From NCBI GenBank assembly GCA_036825195.1, contig DAISYQ010000012.1, positions 1 through 64,000 on the forward strand: a stretch of 64,000 nucleotides of DNA. Reading direction: 5' to 3'. This stretch comes from UBA2210 sp036825195. GTDB taxonomy: Bacteria > Desulfobacterota > Syntrophia > Syntrophales > UBA2210. The notes beneath the pieces were generated by a model, which had not been told where the DNA came from, ran no database searches, and worked only from the letters and a program-made list of their open reading frames with translations. The position numbers were made by a program, and so were the translations under genes. Shown piece by piece: positions 1 to 10,165 of this stretch (its first letter is position 1; every line of letters starts with the position of its first letter).

Positions 1-173
<173 letters not shown>

Positions 174-235
174 ATTTGTTTTTATTATTCAGCTTCAATA
201 TCGGGCATATGTGGTTGTTTCGAATTTGAAAAGAT

Positions 236-351
<116 letters not shown>

Positions 352-360
352 TTAATTTAT

Positions 361-396
361 AGCCCCTTCAATACTATTGAAGGGGCTTTTTTATTT
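361..396 (+). terminator. Rho-independent terminator of the rrn operon
   Basis: AGCCCCTTCAA (361-371) pairs perfectly with TTGAAGGGGCT (377-387) across a 5-base loop and is followed at once by a run of six T and a further T-rich stretch. This is a textbook intrinsic terminator ten bases after 5S rRNA. Confidence 0.93.
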
Positions 397-577
397 TGCA
401 GGGAGTATTTTACTGTGTTATACCTGCAATCAATGTAATTAAGAGAGGAATCGGAGGTCTTTTTTTTTAGCATACGATGTATAATGACATTTTGTTATCT
501 TCGGATCTCTGACCACATTCTTTTTTAGACACACGAATCACTAATAACCATCTATAATCCTATGGGAGATTCAATTT

Positions 578-1327
578 ATGTCAGGACATTCTAAGTGGAG
601 TACGATTAAGTTTAAGAAGGGCGCTGCGGACGCAAAAAGGGGGAAGGTATTTACAAAAATCATCAAAGAAATAACACTCGCAGCCCGTCTTGGAGGCGGT
701 GATATAGACGGAAATGCCAGACTCAGGCAGGCTATTGCGTCGGCTAAAGCAGAGAATATGCCGAAAGACAATATCGAAAAGGCTATCAAAAAAGGCACCG
801 GAGAGTTGGAGGGTGCGGCTGCATATGAAGAGATTGTCTATGAAGGGTATGGACCCGGTGGAGTCGCGGTGCTGGTTGAAGTGATGACCGATAATAAGAA
901 CAGGACCGTTGCTGAAATCAGGCACATCTTTTCAAAACATGGTGGGAACCTCGGGGAAAACGGATGTGTTGCCTGGATGTTTGAAAAGAAGGGGAATATT
1001 ATTGTCAGTAAAGATACCATTGACGAGGACAGCTTGATGGAACTGGCCTTGGAGGCTGGGGCTGAAGATGTTGTCGAGCAGGAAAGCGAATATGAGGTGA
1101 TTACCGGGCTCAGTACCTTTGAAGATGTCCGATCTGCCCTGGATGACGCGAAAATAGAGTATATTCTGGCCGAGATAGGTATGATTCCGCAAAATACGGT
1201 TGAGCTTGAGGAAGACAAGGCAGGTCAGATGCTGAGACTGATGGAAAAGATGGAAGATAACGATGATGTCCAGCACGTATACGCAAATTTCGACATATCC
1301 GATGAATTAATGGAAAAACTCAGTTAA
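578..1327 (+). CDS. yebC: YebC/TACO1 family protein
   Basis: The 249-residue protein opens with MSGHSKWSTIKFKK and continues with the KRGKVFTKIIKEI and NMPKDNIEKAIKKG blocks that define the YebC/PmpR/TACO1 family, at the usual length. The family has been described as transcriptional regulators and, more recently and for the TACO1-like members, as ribosome-associated factors that help translate difficult sequences. I cannot tell which applies. A GGGAG ribosome site at 563-567 sets the start. It lies 14 bases before ruvC, a neighbourhood common in many bacteria. Confidence 0.93.
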   Translation: MSGHSKWSTIKFKKGAADAKRGKVFTKIIKEITLAARLGGGDIDGNARLRQAIASAKAENMPKDNIEKAIKKGTGELEGAAAYEEIVYEGYGPGGVAVLVEVMTDNKNRTVAEIRHIFSKHGGNLGENGCVAWMFEKKGNIIVSKDTIDEDSLMELALEAGAEDVVEQESEYEVITGLSTFEDVRSALDDAKIEYILAEIGMIPQNTVELEEDKAGQMLRLMEKMEDNDDVQHVYANFDISDELMEKLS

Positions 1328-1341
1328 CGATTTGGTTATAC

Positions 1342-1821
1342 ATGATAATATTAGGAATAGATCCGGGCACGAGGACGACGGGGTACGGAGTCGTTGAAAC
1401 GGGCGAGAGGGGGGTCGTTAATAGGGCATATGGTGAAATTCGGATGAAAAAAGGAGAACCGCTATCATCATGCCTGAAGAGAATATATAACCAATTGATA
1501 GAAATAATTACAGAATATGTGCCAGATGTCATAGCACTCGAGGATATATTCTACGGAAAAAATGTAAAAAGCCTCATAAAGCTCGGTCAGGCCAGAGGCG
1601 TGGTGATACTTGCAGGTTCTCAAACCAACACTCCTCTATACGAATACACGCCTCTTGAAGTAAAGAAGGCAGTAGTGGGGTATGGAAGAGCGGAAAAAAC
1701 ACAGGTTCAACATATGGTGAGAGTGATACTCGCTCTCAAGGAAACCCCTCCGCTGGATGCGTCTGATGCCCTTGCAATAGCCATTTGTCATTCAAACTTT
1801 TCAAAAGAGGTCCCCATCTGA
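1342..1821 (+). CDS. ruvC: Holliday junction endonuclease RuvC
   Basis: RuvC resolves Holliday junctions by paired nicking within the RuvABC complex. The 159-residue protein has the normal length and the four catalytic acids in context: D7 in GIDPGT, E67 in ALEDIF, and D139 and D142 in LDASDALAIAICH. The stop codon TGA is followed immediately by the ATG of ruvA, so the two are almost certainly translationally coupled. Confidence 0.96.
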   Translation: MIILGIDPGTRTTGYGVVETGERGVVNRAYGEIRMKKGEPLSSCLKRIYNQLIEIITEYVPDVIALEDIFYGKNVKSLIKLGQARGVVILAGSQTNTPLYEYTPLEVKKAVVGYGRAEKTQVQHMVRVILALKETPPLDASDALAIAICHSNFSKEVPI

Positions 1822-2418
1822 ATGATTGCCAGTCTGAAAGGTGTATTGTCCCATAAGTCTATTGAAAACATTATCATTGATGTCCACGGAATAGGCTGTA
1901 GTGTCGCTGTGCCGTTGAGTACCTTTTATAAACTTCCCGATACGGGGAGCCAAGTTGAGCTTGTCATTCATACCCACATAGCTCAGGATGCTATCAGACT
2001 CTTCGGCTTTCTGGATCACAGAGAGAGGGACATATTTCAGTTGTTGATATCGGTCTCAGGGATTGGTCCGAGGCTGGCGATAAATATATTATCCGGTGTT
2101 TCACCGAAAGACCTGTCCGAGGCGATATTCGATGGAGACCTTGCCAGACTTGTGGGTATCCCCGGGGTGGGTAAAAAAACGGCCGAGAGGATGATTTTTG
2201 AACTGAAGGATAAGATCACGAAACTGATTTCCGACAAAATCTCAGCACCATCCCCTGGCACATCGGTGAAAAAGGACGCCCTATCGGCGTTGATCAACCT
2301 GGGATACAAAAACAGCGCCGCACAGGACGCTGTCGACAAGGTATCAGCGCGAGCCGAAGAAAGGCTGACGCTTGAAATACTCCTGACGGAATCGTTGAAG
2401 ATGTTATCAGGAACGTAG
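1822..2418 (+). CDS. ruvA: Holliday junction helicase subunit RuvA
   Basis: RuvA binds four-way junctions as a tetramer and loads the RuvB motor. The 198-residue protein has an N-terminal OB fold followed by two helix-hairpin-helix motifs (SGIGPRLAINILSG around residue 80 and IPGVGKKTAERMI around residue 114) and a C-terminal domain that contacts RuvB. Its ATG directly abuts the ruvC stop codon, and ruvB follows 50 bases later. Confidence 0.96.
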   Translation: MIASLKGVLSHKSIENIIIDVHGIGCSVAVPLSTFYKLPDTGSQVELVIHTHIAQDAIRLFGFLDHRERDIFQLLISVSGIGPRLAINILSGVSPKDLSEAIFDGDLARLVGIPGVGKKTAERMIFELKDKITKLISDKISAPSPGTSVKKDALSALINLGYKNSAAQDAVDKVSARAEERLTLEILLTESLKMLSGT

Positions 2419-2468
2419 GCTGTAGGTGTATTGTCTCAATCAACAAAGAACATGCATGGTTATCCATT

Positions 2469-3488
2469 ATGAAGGCATCCGTCATAGACCCCGAGCAGTT
2501 GAACGAAGAAGAGAGTTATGAATACTCTCTTCGGCCAAAAACCCTCAACGAATATGTAGGACAAAAAAAGATAAAGGAAAACATCTCGATCTTTACTGTG
2601 GCAGCAAAGGGCAGATGCGAGGCACTTGATCATGTCTTGCTGTATGGACCTCCCGGCCTCGGAAAAACGACCTTGGCCTATATCATGGCACGCGAGATGG
2701 GCGTGGACATAAAGGTAACGTCAGGTCCGGTTATAGACCGCCCCGGAGACTTGGCAGCCATCCTTACAAACCTGAAAGAGCATGACATGCTCTTCATAGA
2801 TGAAATACACAGACTTCCCCATATCGTGGAAGAAATTCTTTATCCGGCGATGGAGGATTACTATATCGATATTCTTATCGGTCAGGGACCCTCTGCGCGG
2901 TCGATGAAACTGGATATTCCCCGATTTACCTTGGTGGGAGCAACCACAAGGGCGGGACTCTTAACCTCCCCGCTCCGGGACCGGTTTGGTATGAGTTTCA
3001 GGCTCGAATTCTACACTCCAGAAGAACTTTCGATTATCGTGGTGAGATCGGCTGATATCCTGTCGATACCGATTGATGATGCCGGAGCGCACGAGATAGC
3101 ACGTCGTTCCAGGGGTACTCCGCGGATAGCGAACAGACTGCTCAAGCGGGTTCGTGATTTTGCTCAGGTACGGGCTGATGGAGTGATTACCGGGGAAGTG
3201 GCCAAGGATTCACTGGAAATGCTTGAGGTGGATGACAGAGGATTCGATTTTATGGACAGAAAGATACTATTGACTCTGATTGATAAATTCGAGGGCGGTC
3301 CCGTCGGCATCGACAGTCTTTCCTCTGCGATAGGAGAGGAGAGGAATACCATTGAAGATGTATATGAACCCTATCTCATCCAAGAAGGTTTTCTGCATCG
3401 AACGACAAGGGGAAGAGTGGTGACGAGGCTCGCCTGCGAACATTTCGGTAGACCGTGGTCCGACAAGAACCAGAAAGAATTATTGTAA
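2469..3488 (+). CDS. ruvB: Holliday junction branch migration ATPase RuvB
   Basis: RuvB is the AAA+ hexameric motor that drives branch migration with RuvA. The 339-residue protein shows Walker A GPPGLGKTT (about residue 61), Walker B FIDEIHRL, sensor 1 GATTRAG, the arginine-finger region SPLRDRFG, and the C-terminal winged helix ending in LTRLACEHFG. Length and order are standard. It completes ruvC-ruvA-ruvB. Confidence 0.97.
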   Translation: MKASVIDPEQLNEEESYEYSLRPKTLNEYVGQKKIKENISIFTVAAKGRCEALDHVLLYGPPGLGKTTLAYIMAREMGVDIKVTSGPVIDRPGDLAAILTNLKEHDMLFIDEIHRLPHIVEEILYPAMEDYYIDILIGQGPSARSMKLDIPRFTLVGATTRAGLLTSPLRDRFGMSFRLEFYTPEELSIIVVRSADILSIPIDDAGAHEIARRSRGTPRIANRLLKRVRDFAQVRADGVITGEVAKDSLEMLEVDDRGFDFMDRKILLTLIDKFEGGPVGIDSLSSAIGEERNTIEDVYEPYLIQEGFLHRTTRGRVVTRLACEHFGRPWSDKNQKELL

Positions 3489-3566
3489 GTTTCCGTAATC
3501 GGTTTGTTTGGAAAACAGAAGCCGGGAACCAAGGTTGGAGTCTTTGTTCCCGAGTAGGTATGTCCT

Positions 3567-4112
3567 ATGAAAATACTTCTTCACATTTGCTGCGCGCCGT
3601 GTGCCATCTATTCGCTGGATACCTTGAGAAGAGATGGGCACGAGGTCACAGGAATCTTCTATAACCCGAATATTCATCCCTATACCGAATATAAGAGAAG
3701 ACTCGATACGGTAATAGAATATTCTCAACATATGGGGATGAGGCTTATACGATTTGATGATTATCCCTTGGAGGAATTTCTCAGAGGAGCGGTCTTCAGA
3801 GAAGAGATGAGGTGTAGGTACTGCTATCACGTGCGCATGAAATATACCGCACACATCGCGAAAAAGGGTAAATTTGACCGCTTCACCACCACACTTCTCT
3901 ATAGCATATACCAAGATCACGATCTCCTGAAAGATCTGGGCGAAAATCTTGGGAAAGAATTTGGGGTAGGATTTCATTACCATGATTTCCGGAAGGGCTG
4001 GAAGGAGGGAATTCGGGTATCAAAGGAGATGGGTATGTACCGGCAACAGTACTGTGGATGCATTTACAGCGAAAAGGAACGATTTTATAAAACCCCCTCG
4101 GACAAAACATAA
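3567..4112 (+). CDS. queH: Epoxyqueuosine reductase QueH
   Basis: QueH catalyses the last step of queuosine tRNA modification, reducing epoxyqueuosine, and is the non-cobalamin alternative to QueG. The 181-residue protein has the family cysteine pattern: HICCAPC at residues 6-12, RCRYC near residue 89 and YCGC near residue 157, which are expected to hold a [4Fe-4S] cluster and a second metal. It lies 78 bases after ruvB on the same strand. No other queuosine gene is in the window. Confidence 0.9.
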   Translation: MKILLHICCAPCAIYSLDTLRRDGHEVTGIFYNPNIHPYTEYKRRLDTVIEYSQHMGMRLIRFDDYPLEEFLRGAVFREEMRCRYCYHVRMKYTAHIAKKGKFDRFTTTLLYSIYQDHDLLKDLGENLGKEFGVGFHYHDFRKGWKEGIRVSKEMGMYRQQYCGCIYSEKERFYKTPSDKT

Positions 4113-4296
4113 GTGTGGCTTTTTCGACACATTCATTGAAGGCTCATCTTGACTGTTATTTTCGATCATTATAACTATTTGTAATAATCTTTTTTGTGTT
4201 AATGGGTTATGCCGCAGACTGGATGATTGGTTTTCTGCTGTCGAACCTGGTACGGTTATTGCTTTTGTATATATCTCCATACGAAAAGGAGACTCG

Positions 4297-5238
4297 ATGT
4301 ATATACAAAAGACTATTGAAAAAGAAATACACTGCAAGAGCGTGGGTCTACACTCAGGCAGAAAAATAAATATGACTATTAAACCGGCGGGTGTTGATGA
4401 AGGGATCGTATTCTACCGAAGCGATTTGCCGGGGAGCGAAGGGATTCGGGCTGAACCCACCAATGTATCTGACACGACACTGGCAACGACTCTCGGAACG
4501 AACGGGACCCGTGTTTCCACGGTTGAACACCTTCTTTCCGCTCTTTTCGGAATGGGAATAGATAACGCGATAATAGAAACAGATTCCTTTGAAATTCCGA
4601 TTATGGATGGCAGTTCTTTGCCGTTTGTCGCTTTTCTTAAGGATGCGGGTATCAAATCCCAGGGCAAGTCAAAAAGATTTGTGAGGATAAAAAAACCTGT
4701 GTCTGTTTCCGATAATGAAGGGAGAGTGGCCATTCTCCCCTTTCCCGAATTCAGGATCACCTACGATATAGATTTCAGTCATCCTGTGATCGGGAAACAG
4801 TCCTATGACCTGCTATTCTCCAATAACACATATGAGAATAATATCTGTTCGGCCCGAACATTCGGATTTCTTCAGGAGGTTGAATATCTCCAGGCGAAGG
4901 GACTTGCCCTCGGAGGTTCTCTGAATAATGCAATTGTCCTGGACGATGAGAAGGTTATCAACAAGGAGGGTCTTCGGTTTCCCGATGAATTTGTGAAACA
5001 CAAGGTGCTGGATGCAATTGGTGATCTGTCCCTTCTCGGGATGCCTATTATCGGTCATTTTGTGGCATATAAATCCGGCCACCGGTTAAATAATCTTCTC
5101 CTGAGAAAACTCTTGGATCAGAGGGAATGTTGGGAGATGATCCACTATTTTAATGGAGAACGTGAAGTTTTCGACGAGATAATCGATACCCGTCCCCATG
5201 ACGAACCGAATGATGTCGTGTCTCTTGCCGGAAGTTAA
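4297..5238 (+). CDS. lpxC: UDP-3-O-acyl-N-acetylglucosamine deacetylase LpxC
   Basis: LpxC removes the acetyl group from UDP-3-O-acyl-GlcNAc, the committed step of lipid A synthesis, so the organism makes lipopolysaccharide. The 313-residue protein carries the zinc ligands H78 in STVEHLLSAL and the His and Asp of VKHKVLDAIGDLSLLG, plus the later catalytic His in KSGHRLNNLLL. AAAGGAG just upstream supports the start. About 184 bases without a gene precede it, so it may have its own promoter. Confidence 0.96.
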   Translation: MYIQKTIEKEIHCKSVGLHSGRKINMTIKPAGVDEGIVFYRSDLPGSEGIRAEPTNVSDTTLATTLGTNGTRVSTVEHLLSALFGMGIDNAIIETDSFEIPIMDGSSLPFVAFLKDAGIKSQGKSKRFVRIKKPVSVSDNEGRVAILPFPEFRITYDIDFSHPVIGKQSYDLLFSNNTYENNICSARTFGFLQEVEYLQAKGLALGGSLNNAIVLDDEKVINKEGLRFPDEFVKHKVLDAIGDLSLLGMPIIGHFVAYKSGHRLNNLLLRKLLDQRECWEMIHYFNGEREVFDEIIDTRPHDEPNDVVSLAGS

Positions 5239-5355
5239 CCGGCTACCCTCCAAATAAGCCTTGCTTTTTGGGCTGCCTTTTCTTAGTATATTCCGGTACT
5301 AAAGCTTGAATTCCTTTCAAGACTATCAGGCTTGACAGACCGGAGATCAAATTAC

Positions 5356-5907
5356 ATGCGTAGTGGCAAGTTTCTCATATTCTTAGCATTCCTTTTCCTT
5401 TTGCCGAACGAATCATTGGCATCTAAAGCACGGGTGACAGACCTGCTAATAACCAACACGTCCGATAATCTGCTTGTGTATCTGAAGGTGGAAAATTGTT
5501 TTACTGAAAAAATAGAAAAGGCGATACTGGCAGGAATCCCGACCACCTTTACCTTCATGTTGGAATTATATCAGGAACGGCGGTATTGGGTGGATAAACG
5601 GGTATCGTTTCTTGAGGTACAGCATACGATCAAATACGATAATGTTAAAAAGATTCTGTATGTTGCACTTGATGGAAAGCAACCGGAACAGTTTAAAGAA
5701 TTTTCAAGGGCGAAAATGGCAATGTCCGAACTGAACGGTGCTGTTTTTACACCTCTACAGCAGTTGACAAAAGGTAACAGATACTACCTGAGAGTGAAGG
5801 CAAAGCTTGAGGAAGTACGCCTGCCGCTGCATCTGGAATACGTCTTCTTCTTTGTTTCTCTGTGGGATTTCGAAACGGACTGGCTAAAACAGGAATTTGT
5901 GTATTAA
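5356..5907 (+). CDS. DUF4390 domain-containing exported protein
   Basis: This 183-residue protein begins with a signal peptide (MRSGKFLIFLAFLFLLPNES, likely cleaved after SLASKA) and continues as a beta-rich periplasmic domain. I recognise it as a DUF4390 protein, a family of unknown function found just upstream of NtrY-type kinases in deltaproteobacteria, as here. I chose the ATG at 5356, with GGAG ten bases upstream, over a TTG at 5332 because the signal peptide starts there. It may act in signal input to the downstream kinase, which is inference from position only. Confidence 0.75.
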   Translation: MRSGKFLIFLAFLFLLPNESLASKARVTDLLITNTSDNLLVYLKVENCFTEKIEKAILAGIPTTFTFMLELYQERRYWVDKRVSFLEVQHTIKYDNVKKILYVALDGKQPEQFKEFSRAKMAMSELNGAVFTPLQQLTKGNRYYLRVKAKLEEVRLPLHLEYVFFFVSLWDFETDWLKQEFVY

Positions 5908-6010
5908 TGATACTCGGTCTTCAACAGGCCCCTTGGGGCGATGCCATTGCAAGCCCAACCTGTCCAGATAACAGGTGTACAAATATGCTATCTGACATAG
6001 CGGTAAACAG

Positions 6011-8206
6011 ATGAATACGAATGAAGAAAAACGACGCCGCAGAGAACGAATTGCAATAGTAGTAGTCATAGCTATCATCATTGTTCTCACCTATATAGAA
6101 AGCAACCTTTCCAGCATGGATGTCCTGTTACCGATATCAAACGAAGTGCTGATATTCGGCCTGATTAATATCAACCTTATCCTCGTTATTCTCCTTATTT
6201 TCCTTATTTCAAGAAATCTGACCAAACTCATATTTGAACGGAGAAGGGGGGTCCTGGGATCGAAGCTCAGGACAAAGCTGGTCGTAGCCTTTATGAGTCT
6301 CTCTCTGATACCTACGATCACGCTTCTCCTGGTCTCCATTCAATTCCTTTCATATAGCGTGGACAGCTGGTTCGACACGAAGATGGGCCGGGCATTCAAT
6401 CTGTCTCTTGAGGTCGCTCAGGATTACTACCAGCAATTTTCCGACAACGCGAAATACTATGCGCAACAGATCGGGTCCGAAATAACCGACAACAAGTTAT
6501 ATGAGAATGAGCAGACAGAGTATCTGAAGGCTTTTTTGACGCAGAGGCAGAAATATTTTAATCTTGGGTCCATAACCGTTCGCTTCGATAACCGTGAGGG
6601 AGAACTGTTTCTCAAGGACCCGGGCAATCCCGATATCTTACCCTCTCAATTTTCTCCCAAGGTTTTGGAAGATGTCTTTATGGGAAAAAATCTTTCAATC
6701 GTGCAGTCTGTCGGGGGGGGAGATATGGTAAGTGGCATAGCTCCGGTATATTCAAATCTCAGCCCCAAGGAAGTTCTGGGAATCATAGCCGTCAGTTATT
6801 ATATAGACAAGATCTTGAGTGAGAAGATGTCTATTATCTCGAGAACTTCCGAAGAGTACGAACAGCTCAGACTGTTAAAAAATCCGATAAAGTTCAGTTA
6901 CATTATCACCCTCTTCATCGTGACCCTCCTGATCATCTTTTCCTCGATGTGGTTTGGCCTTTTCCTGGCAAAGGGAATTACCGTTCCCATCCAGGAGCTT
7001 GCTGAGGCAACCCATGAAGTTGCCCACGGCAATCTTGATTACCACATAGATGTTCTGGCGGAAGACGAGATAGGAGTCCTGGCGGATTCCTTTAATCAGA
7101 TGACGAAAGATCTCAAGACAAGCAGTCTCGAGCTGGAACAGGTCAATGTGGACCTCAAGCAACGCGGGAAATACATAGAGACAGTGCTTCGCAATGTTTC
7201 AGCCGGTGTTGTTTCCATCGACAGAGACGATGTAGTCAGCACAATAAACAATGCCGCTGAAAAGATGCTGGATATCAAAAGGGAGGAGATCATAGGCAGG
7301 AAATATGGAGATGTCTTGAGCCCGGAACATATGATTATGGTACGAGGACTTCGGGATGAGTTGACTTCGAGTGATAGTGGTTTTGTGGAGAGACAGATTC
7401 AATTGACGGTCAGAGATAAGGTGATTGTGATTTTGGTATCGGCGACGCTTCTGAGAGGGGATGATAACAACTATATGGGTGTGGTGGCCGTCTTTGAAGA
7501 TCTGACCCAGCTTCAGAAGACTGAGCGTATCGCCGCGTGGAGAGAAGCTGCAAAGAGGATAGCACATGAAATAAAAAATCCTCTGACGCCCGTCAGATTG
7601 AGCGCAGAGAGGTTACAACGGAAATATGGAGATAAGATAGAAGAAAAAACAGATTCTGTGTTTCACGAATGTACGCGGACCATAATCGGTCAAGTGGATG
7701 TCTTACAGAATCTGGTCAATGAATTTTCGCGATTCGCGAGATTGCCTGTGACAAATCCATCCCCGAATGATCTGAATGCGGTGGTTGAAGACTCCGTAAT
7801 CCTTTTCCAAGATGCTCACAAAGAGGTGGCTTTCGAATTCAGGAAAGACACCAGTGTGCCCGTATTGAATATTGATGCGGAGCAGATCAAGCGGGTAATG
7901 GTCAATCTCTTGGATAACGCGGTTGCAGCCGTGTCATCGTTGAACCGCAAGGGAAAGGTTGAAATCAGCACCTATTATGATAAGAAGCACAGCAAAGTCA
8001 CGGTAGATGTCGGAGACAACGGACCCGGCATTTCACCGGAGAACAAGAAGAAACTGTTTGAACCCTACTTTTCCACCAAAAAGACGGGGACGGGACTCGG
8101 GCTTGTCATTGTCAGTTCAATCATGTCCGACCATAACGGTTCTGTAACCGTAGCGGATAATATACGGGGAGGGACGATCGTATCCATTGAATTGCCTGTT
8201 GTATAG
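6011..8206 (+). CDS. NtrY-like membrane sensor histidine kinase
   Basis: The 731-residue protein has three N-terminal membrane segments (about residues 14-32, 46-69 and 89-116), a periplasmic sensor region, a fourth membrane segment near 296-322, a HAMP linker, a PAS domain (about 390-490), a HisKA phosphoacceptor His519 in RIAHEIKNPLTPVRLSAERL, and an HATPase domain with N box NLLDNAVAA, DNGPGIS and GTGLGL. This is the NtrY architecture. The sigma-54 response regulator starts nine bases after the stop codon, so the pair is one two-component system. The signal is unknown. Confidence 0.92.
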   Translation: MNTNEEKRRRRERIAIVVVIAIIIVLTYIESNLSSMDVLLPISNEVLIFGLININLILVILLIFLISRNLTKLIFERRRGVLGSKLRTKLVVAFMSLSLIPTITLLLVSIQFLSYSVDSWFDTKMGRAFNLSLEVAQDYYQQFSDNAKYYAQQIGSEITDNKLYENEQTEYLKAFLTQRQKYFNLGSITVRFDNREGELFLKDPGNPDILPSQFSPKVLEDVFMGKNLSIVQSVGGGDMVSGIAPVYSNLSPKEVLGIIAVSYYIDKILSEKMSIISRTSEEYEQLRLLKNPIKFSYIITLFIVTLLIIFSSMWFGLFLAKGITVPIQELAEATHEVAHGNLDYHIDVLAEDEIGVLADSFNQMTKDLKTSSLELEQVNVDLKQRGKYIETVLRNVSAGVVSIDRDDVVSTINNAAEKMLDIKREEIIGRKYGDVLSPEHMIMVRGLRDELTSSDSGFVERQIQLTVRDKVIVILVSATLLRGDDNNYMGVVAVFEDLTQLQKTERIAAWREAAKRIAHEIKNPLTPVRLSAERLQRKYGDKIEEKTDSVFHECTRTIIGQVDVLQNLVNEFSRFARLPVTNPSPNDLNAVVEDSVILFQDAHKEVAFEFRKDTSVPVLNIDAEQIKRVMVNLLDNAVAAVSSLNRKGKVEISTYYDKKHSKVTVDVGDNGPGISPENKKKLFEPYFSTKKTGTGLGLVIVSSIMSDHNGSVTVADNIRGGTIVSIELPVV

Positions 8207-8214
8207 GATTGATT

Positions 8215-9573
8215 ATGAACGAGATAATACTGGTTGTAGATGATGAAGAAAGTATCTGCCTTTCGTTGAAGGGAATCCTTTCGGATGAAGGGTATGAGGT
8301 GCTGACCGCATACAGCGGAGAAGAGTGTCTCGATATCATAGAAGAAGAGCGTCCCAGTCTTGTACTCCTGGATATATGGCTTCCGGGGATTGACGGTATT
8401 GAAACACTGAAACGTATCAAGTCAAGATATCCGAATATGCAGGTGATAATGATATCCGGACATGGAACGGTTGAATCTGCGGTGGCGACGACGAAACTCG
8501 GGGCCTTTGATTTCATAGAGAAACCATTGTCTCTAGACAAGATTGTCCTTGTTGTCGATCACGCGCTGGATATTGTACGGCTGGAAGAAGAAAACAAGCT
8601 GTTGAAAGATGGGTATAGCTACGAAATTGACGGAAACAGCAAGAAGATTATCGAATTAAAGGAGATGATACAGATCATTTCTCCGACCAATGCGTGGATC
8701 CTGATTATGGGTGAGAATGGAACGGGAAAAGAACTGGTTGCCCGATCGATACACCGACAAAGTCGCCGCTCCGGTAAACCCTTTATAGAGGTGAACTGTG
8801 CGGCCATACCTGAAGAATTGATAGAGAGCGAACTCTTCGGGCATGAGAAGGGGGCCTTTACCGGGGCTACGGAGAAGAAGAGGGGGAAATTCGATCTCGC
8901 AAACAAGGGAACCATCTTTCTCGACGAGGTCGCGGATATGAGCCTGAAAGCCCAGGCAAAAATCTTGAGGATCCTGCAGGAGAAAAAATTTGAGAGAGTT
9001 GGGGGGACGAAGATCATCGATACCGATGTACGCGTGCTGGCTGCAACCAATAAGGATCTCGAATATGAAATGGAGAAGGGAAAATTCAGACAGGATCTGT
9101 ATTACCGATTAAATGTCATCCCTCTTGAGATTCCTCCTCTCAGAGACAGACTGGAAGATATTCCACTCCTTGTGAACCGTTTCCTCAAGGGGTATTCTCT
9201 GAAGGAGTCGAATACGGAAAAACGTATTGCCGATGATGCCCTCGAAGTGCTTATGGAGCATACCTGGCCCGGTAATGTGAGAGAATTGAAGAATATCATT
9301 GAACGGCTGGTCATCACATCACCATCGGATGTCATTACCGCCGATGACATACCTCTCTTGTCGAGGGAGCTTCATAAAGCCCGGCACGCCGATCTTTCTG
9401 ATGATGCATATTCTTTCAAGGAGGCGAAGGAGGAGTTTGAAAAGGACTTCATCGCTAGAAAACTTATGGAAAACAACTGGAACGTGAAAAAAACGGCTGA
9501 ATCCATAGGCTTGGAGAGAAGCAATCTGCACAAGAAAATTAAGATCTACGGACTCGATGTCATGAAGGATTAA
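8215..9573 (+). CDS. NtrX-like sigma-54-dependent response regulator
   Basis: The 452-residue protein has a receiver domain with phosphoacceptor D53 (VLLDIWLPG), an AAA+ sigma-54 activator domain with Walker A GENGTGKE and the GAFTGA loop that contacts sigma-54, and a C-terminal Fis-type helix-turn-helix (NVKKTAESIGLERSNLHKKI). It is the partner of the kinase just upstream and should activate sigma-54 promoters when phosphorylated. I prefer the ATG at 8215 over the TTG at 8209. No clear -24/-12 promoter was seen in the window, so its targets are not evident here. Confidence 0.93.
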   Translation: MNEIILVVDDEESICLSLKGILSDEGYEVLTAYSGEECLDIIEEERPSLVLLDIWLPGIDGIETLKRIKSRYPNMQVIMISGHGTVESAVATTKLGAFDFIEKPLSLDKIVLVVDHALDIVRLEEENKLLKDGYSYEIDGNSKKIIELKEMIQIISPTNAWILIMGENGTGKELVARSIHRQSRRSGKPFIEVNCAAIPEELIESELFGHEKGAFTGATEKKRGKFDLANKGTIFLDEVADMSLKAQAKILRILQEKKFERVGGTKIIDTDVRVLAATNKDLEYEMEKGKFRQDLYYRLNVIPLEIPPLRDRLEDIPLLVNRFLKGYSLKESNTEKRIADDALEVLMEHTWPGNVRELKNIIERLVITSPSDVITADDIPLLSRELHKARHADLSDDAYSFKEAKEEFEKDFIARKLMENNWNVKKTAESIGLERSNLHKKIKIYGLDVMKD

Positions 9574-9705
9574 TAGTGACCCCTCAGGGCAGAGGTGTCG
9601 CCCTTCCCCTCCGCCTCGATCGGCGCTCTTGCATAAAAAAGGTATCAGAGGGGCTTATGACAAATCCAGAGCGTACGTCTTATGAGGGGCGGTAACATAA
9701 AGAAA

Positions 9706-9757
9706 CGCCCGGCCTACAGGAAACATGCGGTAGGGAAGATGTCTCCAATGCCGGGCG
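9706..9757 (-). terminator. Candidate terminator after the DUF3568 lipoprotein gene
   Basis: CGCCCGGC (9706-9713) and GCCGGGCG (9750-9757) form a perfect eight-pair stem. Read on the minus strand, the second arm is followed by TTTCTTTATG. The loop is long, about 36 bases, so this is a plausible but not ideal intrinsic terminator. Confidence 0.5.
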
Positions 9758-9766
9758 ATGTTTCGG

Positions 9767-10165
9767 TTACATATTCGACAGATAATCGGAAACCTTGTCG
9801 TGCAGGCGTTGTGATGCAGGTCGATCTCCAATGATGCCGACCCTGATGGCGACGGTAGTCTGATTTTTAGCCTTATATTCAACGTTGAAACAGACCTCCT
9901 CGCCATCTATGACAGCATTGATTGTACCCTTGCTTATCTCCTTTACAGGAACCACATCCGTCGCATGCATGGAGGCCACGGTTTTTTCGCAGGCGCTCCA
10001 TGTTTTATCGAATGAGTAGTGATAATCCGTGGTTAATTCGCCCTTTGTGTAAAGATATGCGCCTGTTCCTCCCGTGACCGCGGCGCCCCCTACGACGAGG
10101 GGTGCGCAACCCGAACACATGACGGCGCCAATTATCAGAATCACAAGTCCTTTAACTCTCTTCAT
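9767..10165 (-). CDS. DUF3568 family lipoprotein
   Basis: The 132-residue protein has a lipoprotein signal peptide with a cysteine after VMCSG near residue 20, then a glycine-rich GGAAVTGGTGAYLYTKGEL segment and a small domain with alternating hydrophobic residues. This matches DUF3568, small lipoproteins of unknown function. It is likely anchored to a membrane facing the periplasm. It is transcribed away from the M23 peptidase gene and followed by a candidate terminator. Confidence 0.75.
   Translation of the reverse strand: MKRVKGLVILIIGAVMCSGCAPLVVGGAAVTGGTGAYLYTKGELTTDYHYSFDKTWSACEKTVASMHATDVVPVKEISKGTINAVIDGEEVCFNVEYKAKNQTTVAIRVGIIGDRPASQRLHDKVSDYLSNM

Noticed and set aside
174..235. tRNA between 23S and 5S rRNA
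   Set aside because: The gap of about 60 bases is too short and shows no cloverleaf or T-loop motif.
553..558. TATAAT before yebC as a promoter
   Set aside because: The box is perfect, but no acceptable -35 lies 15-19 bases upstream and the implied leader would be too short to include the ribosome site comfortably.
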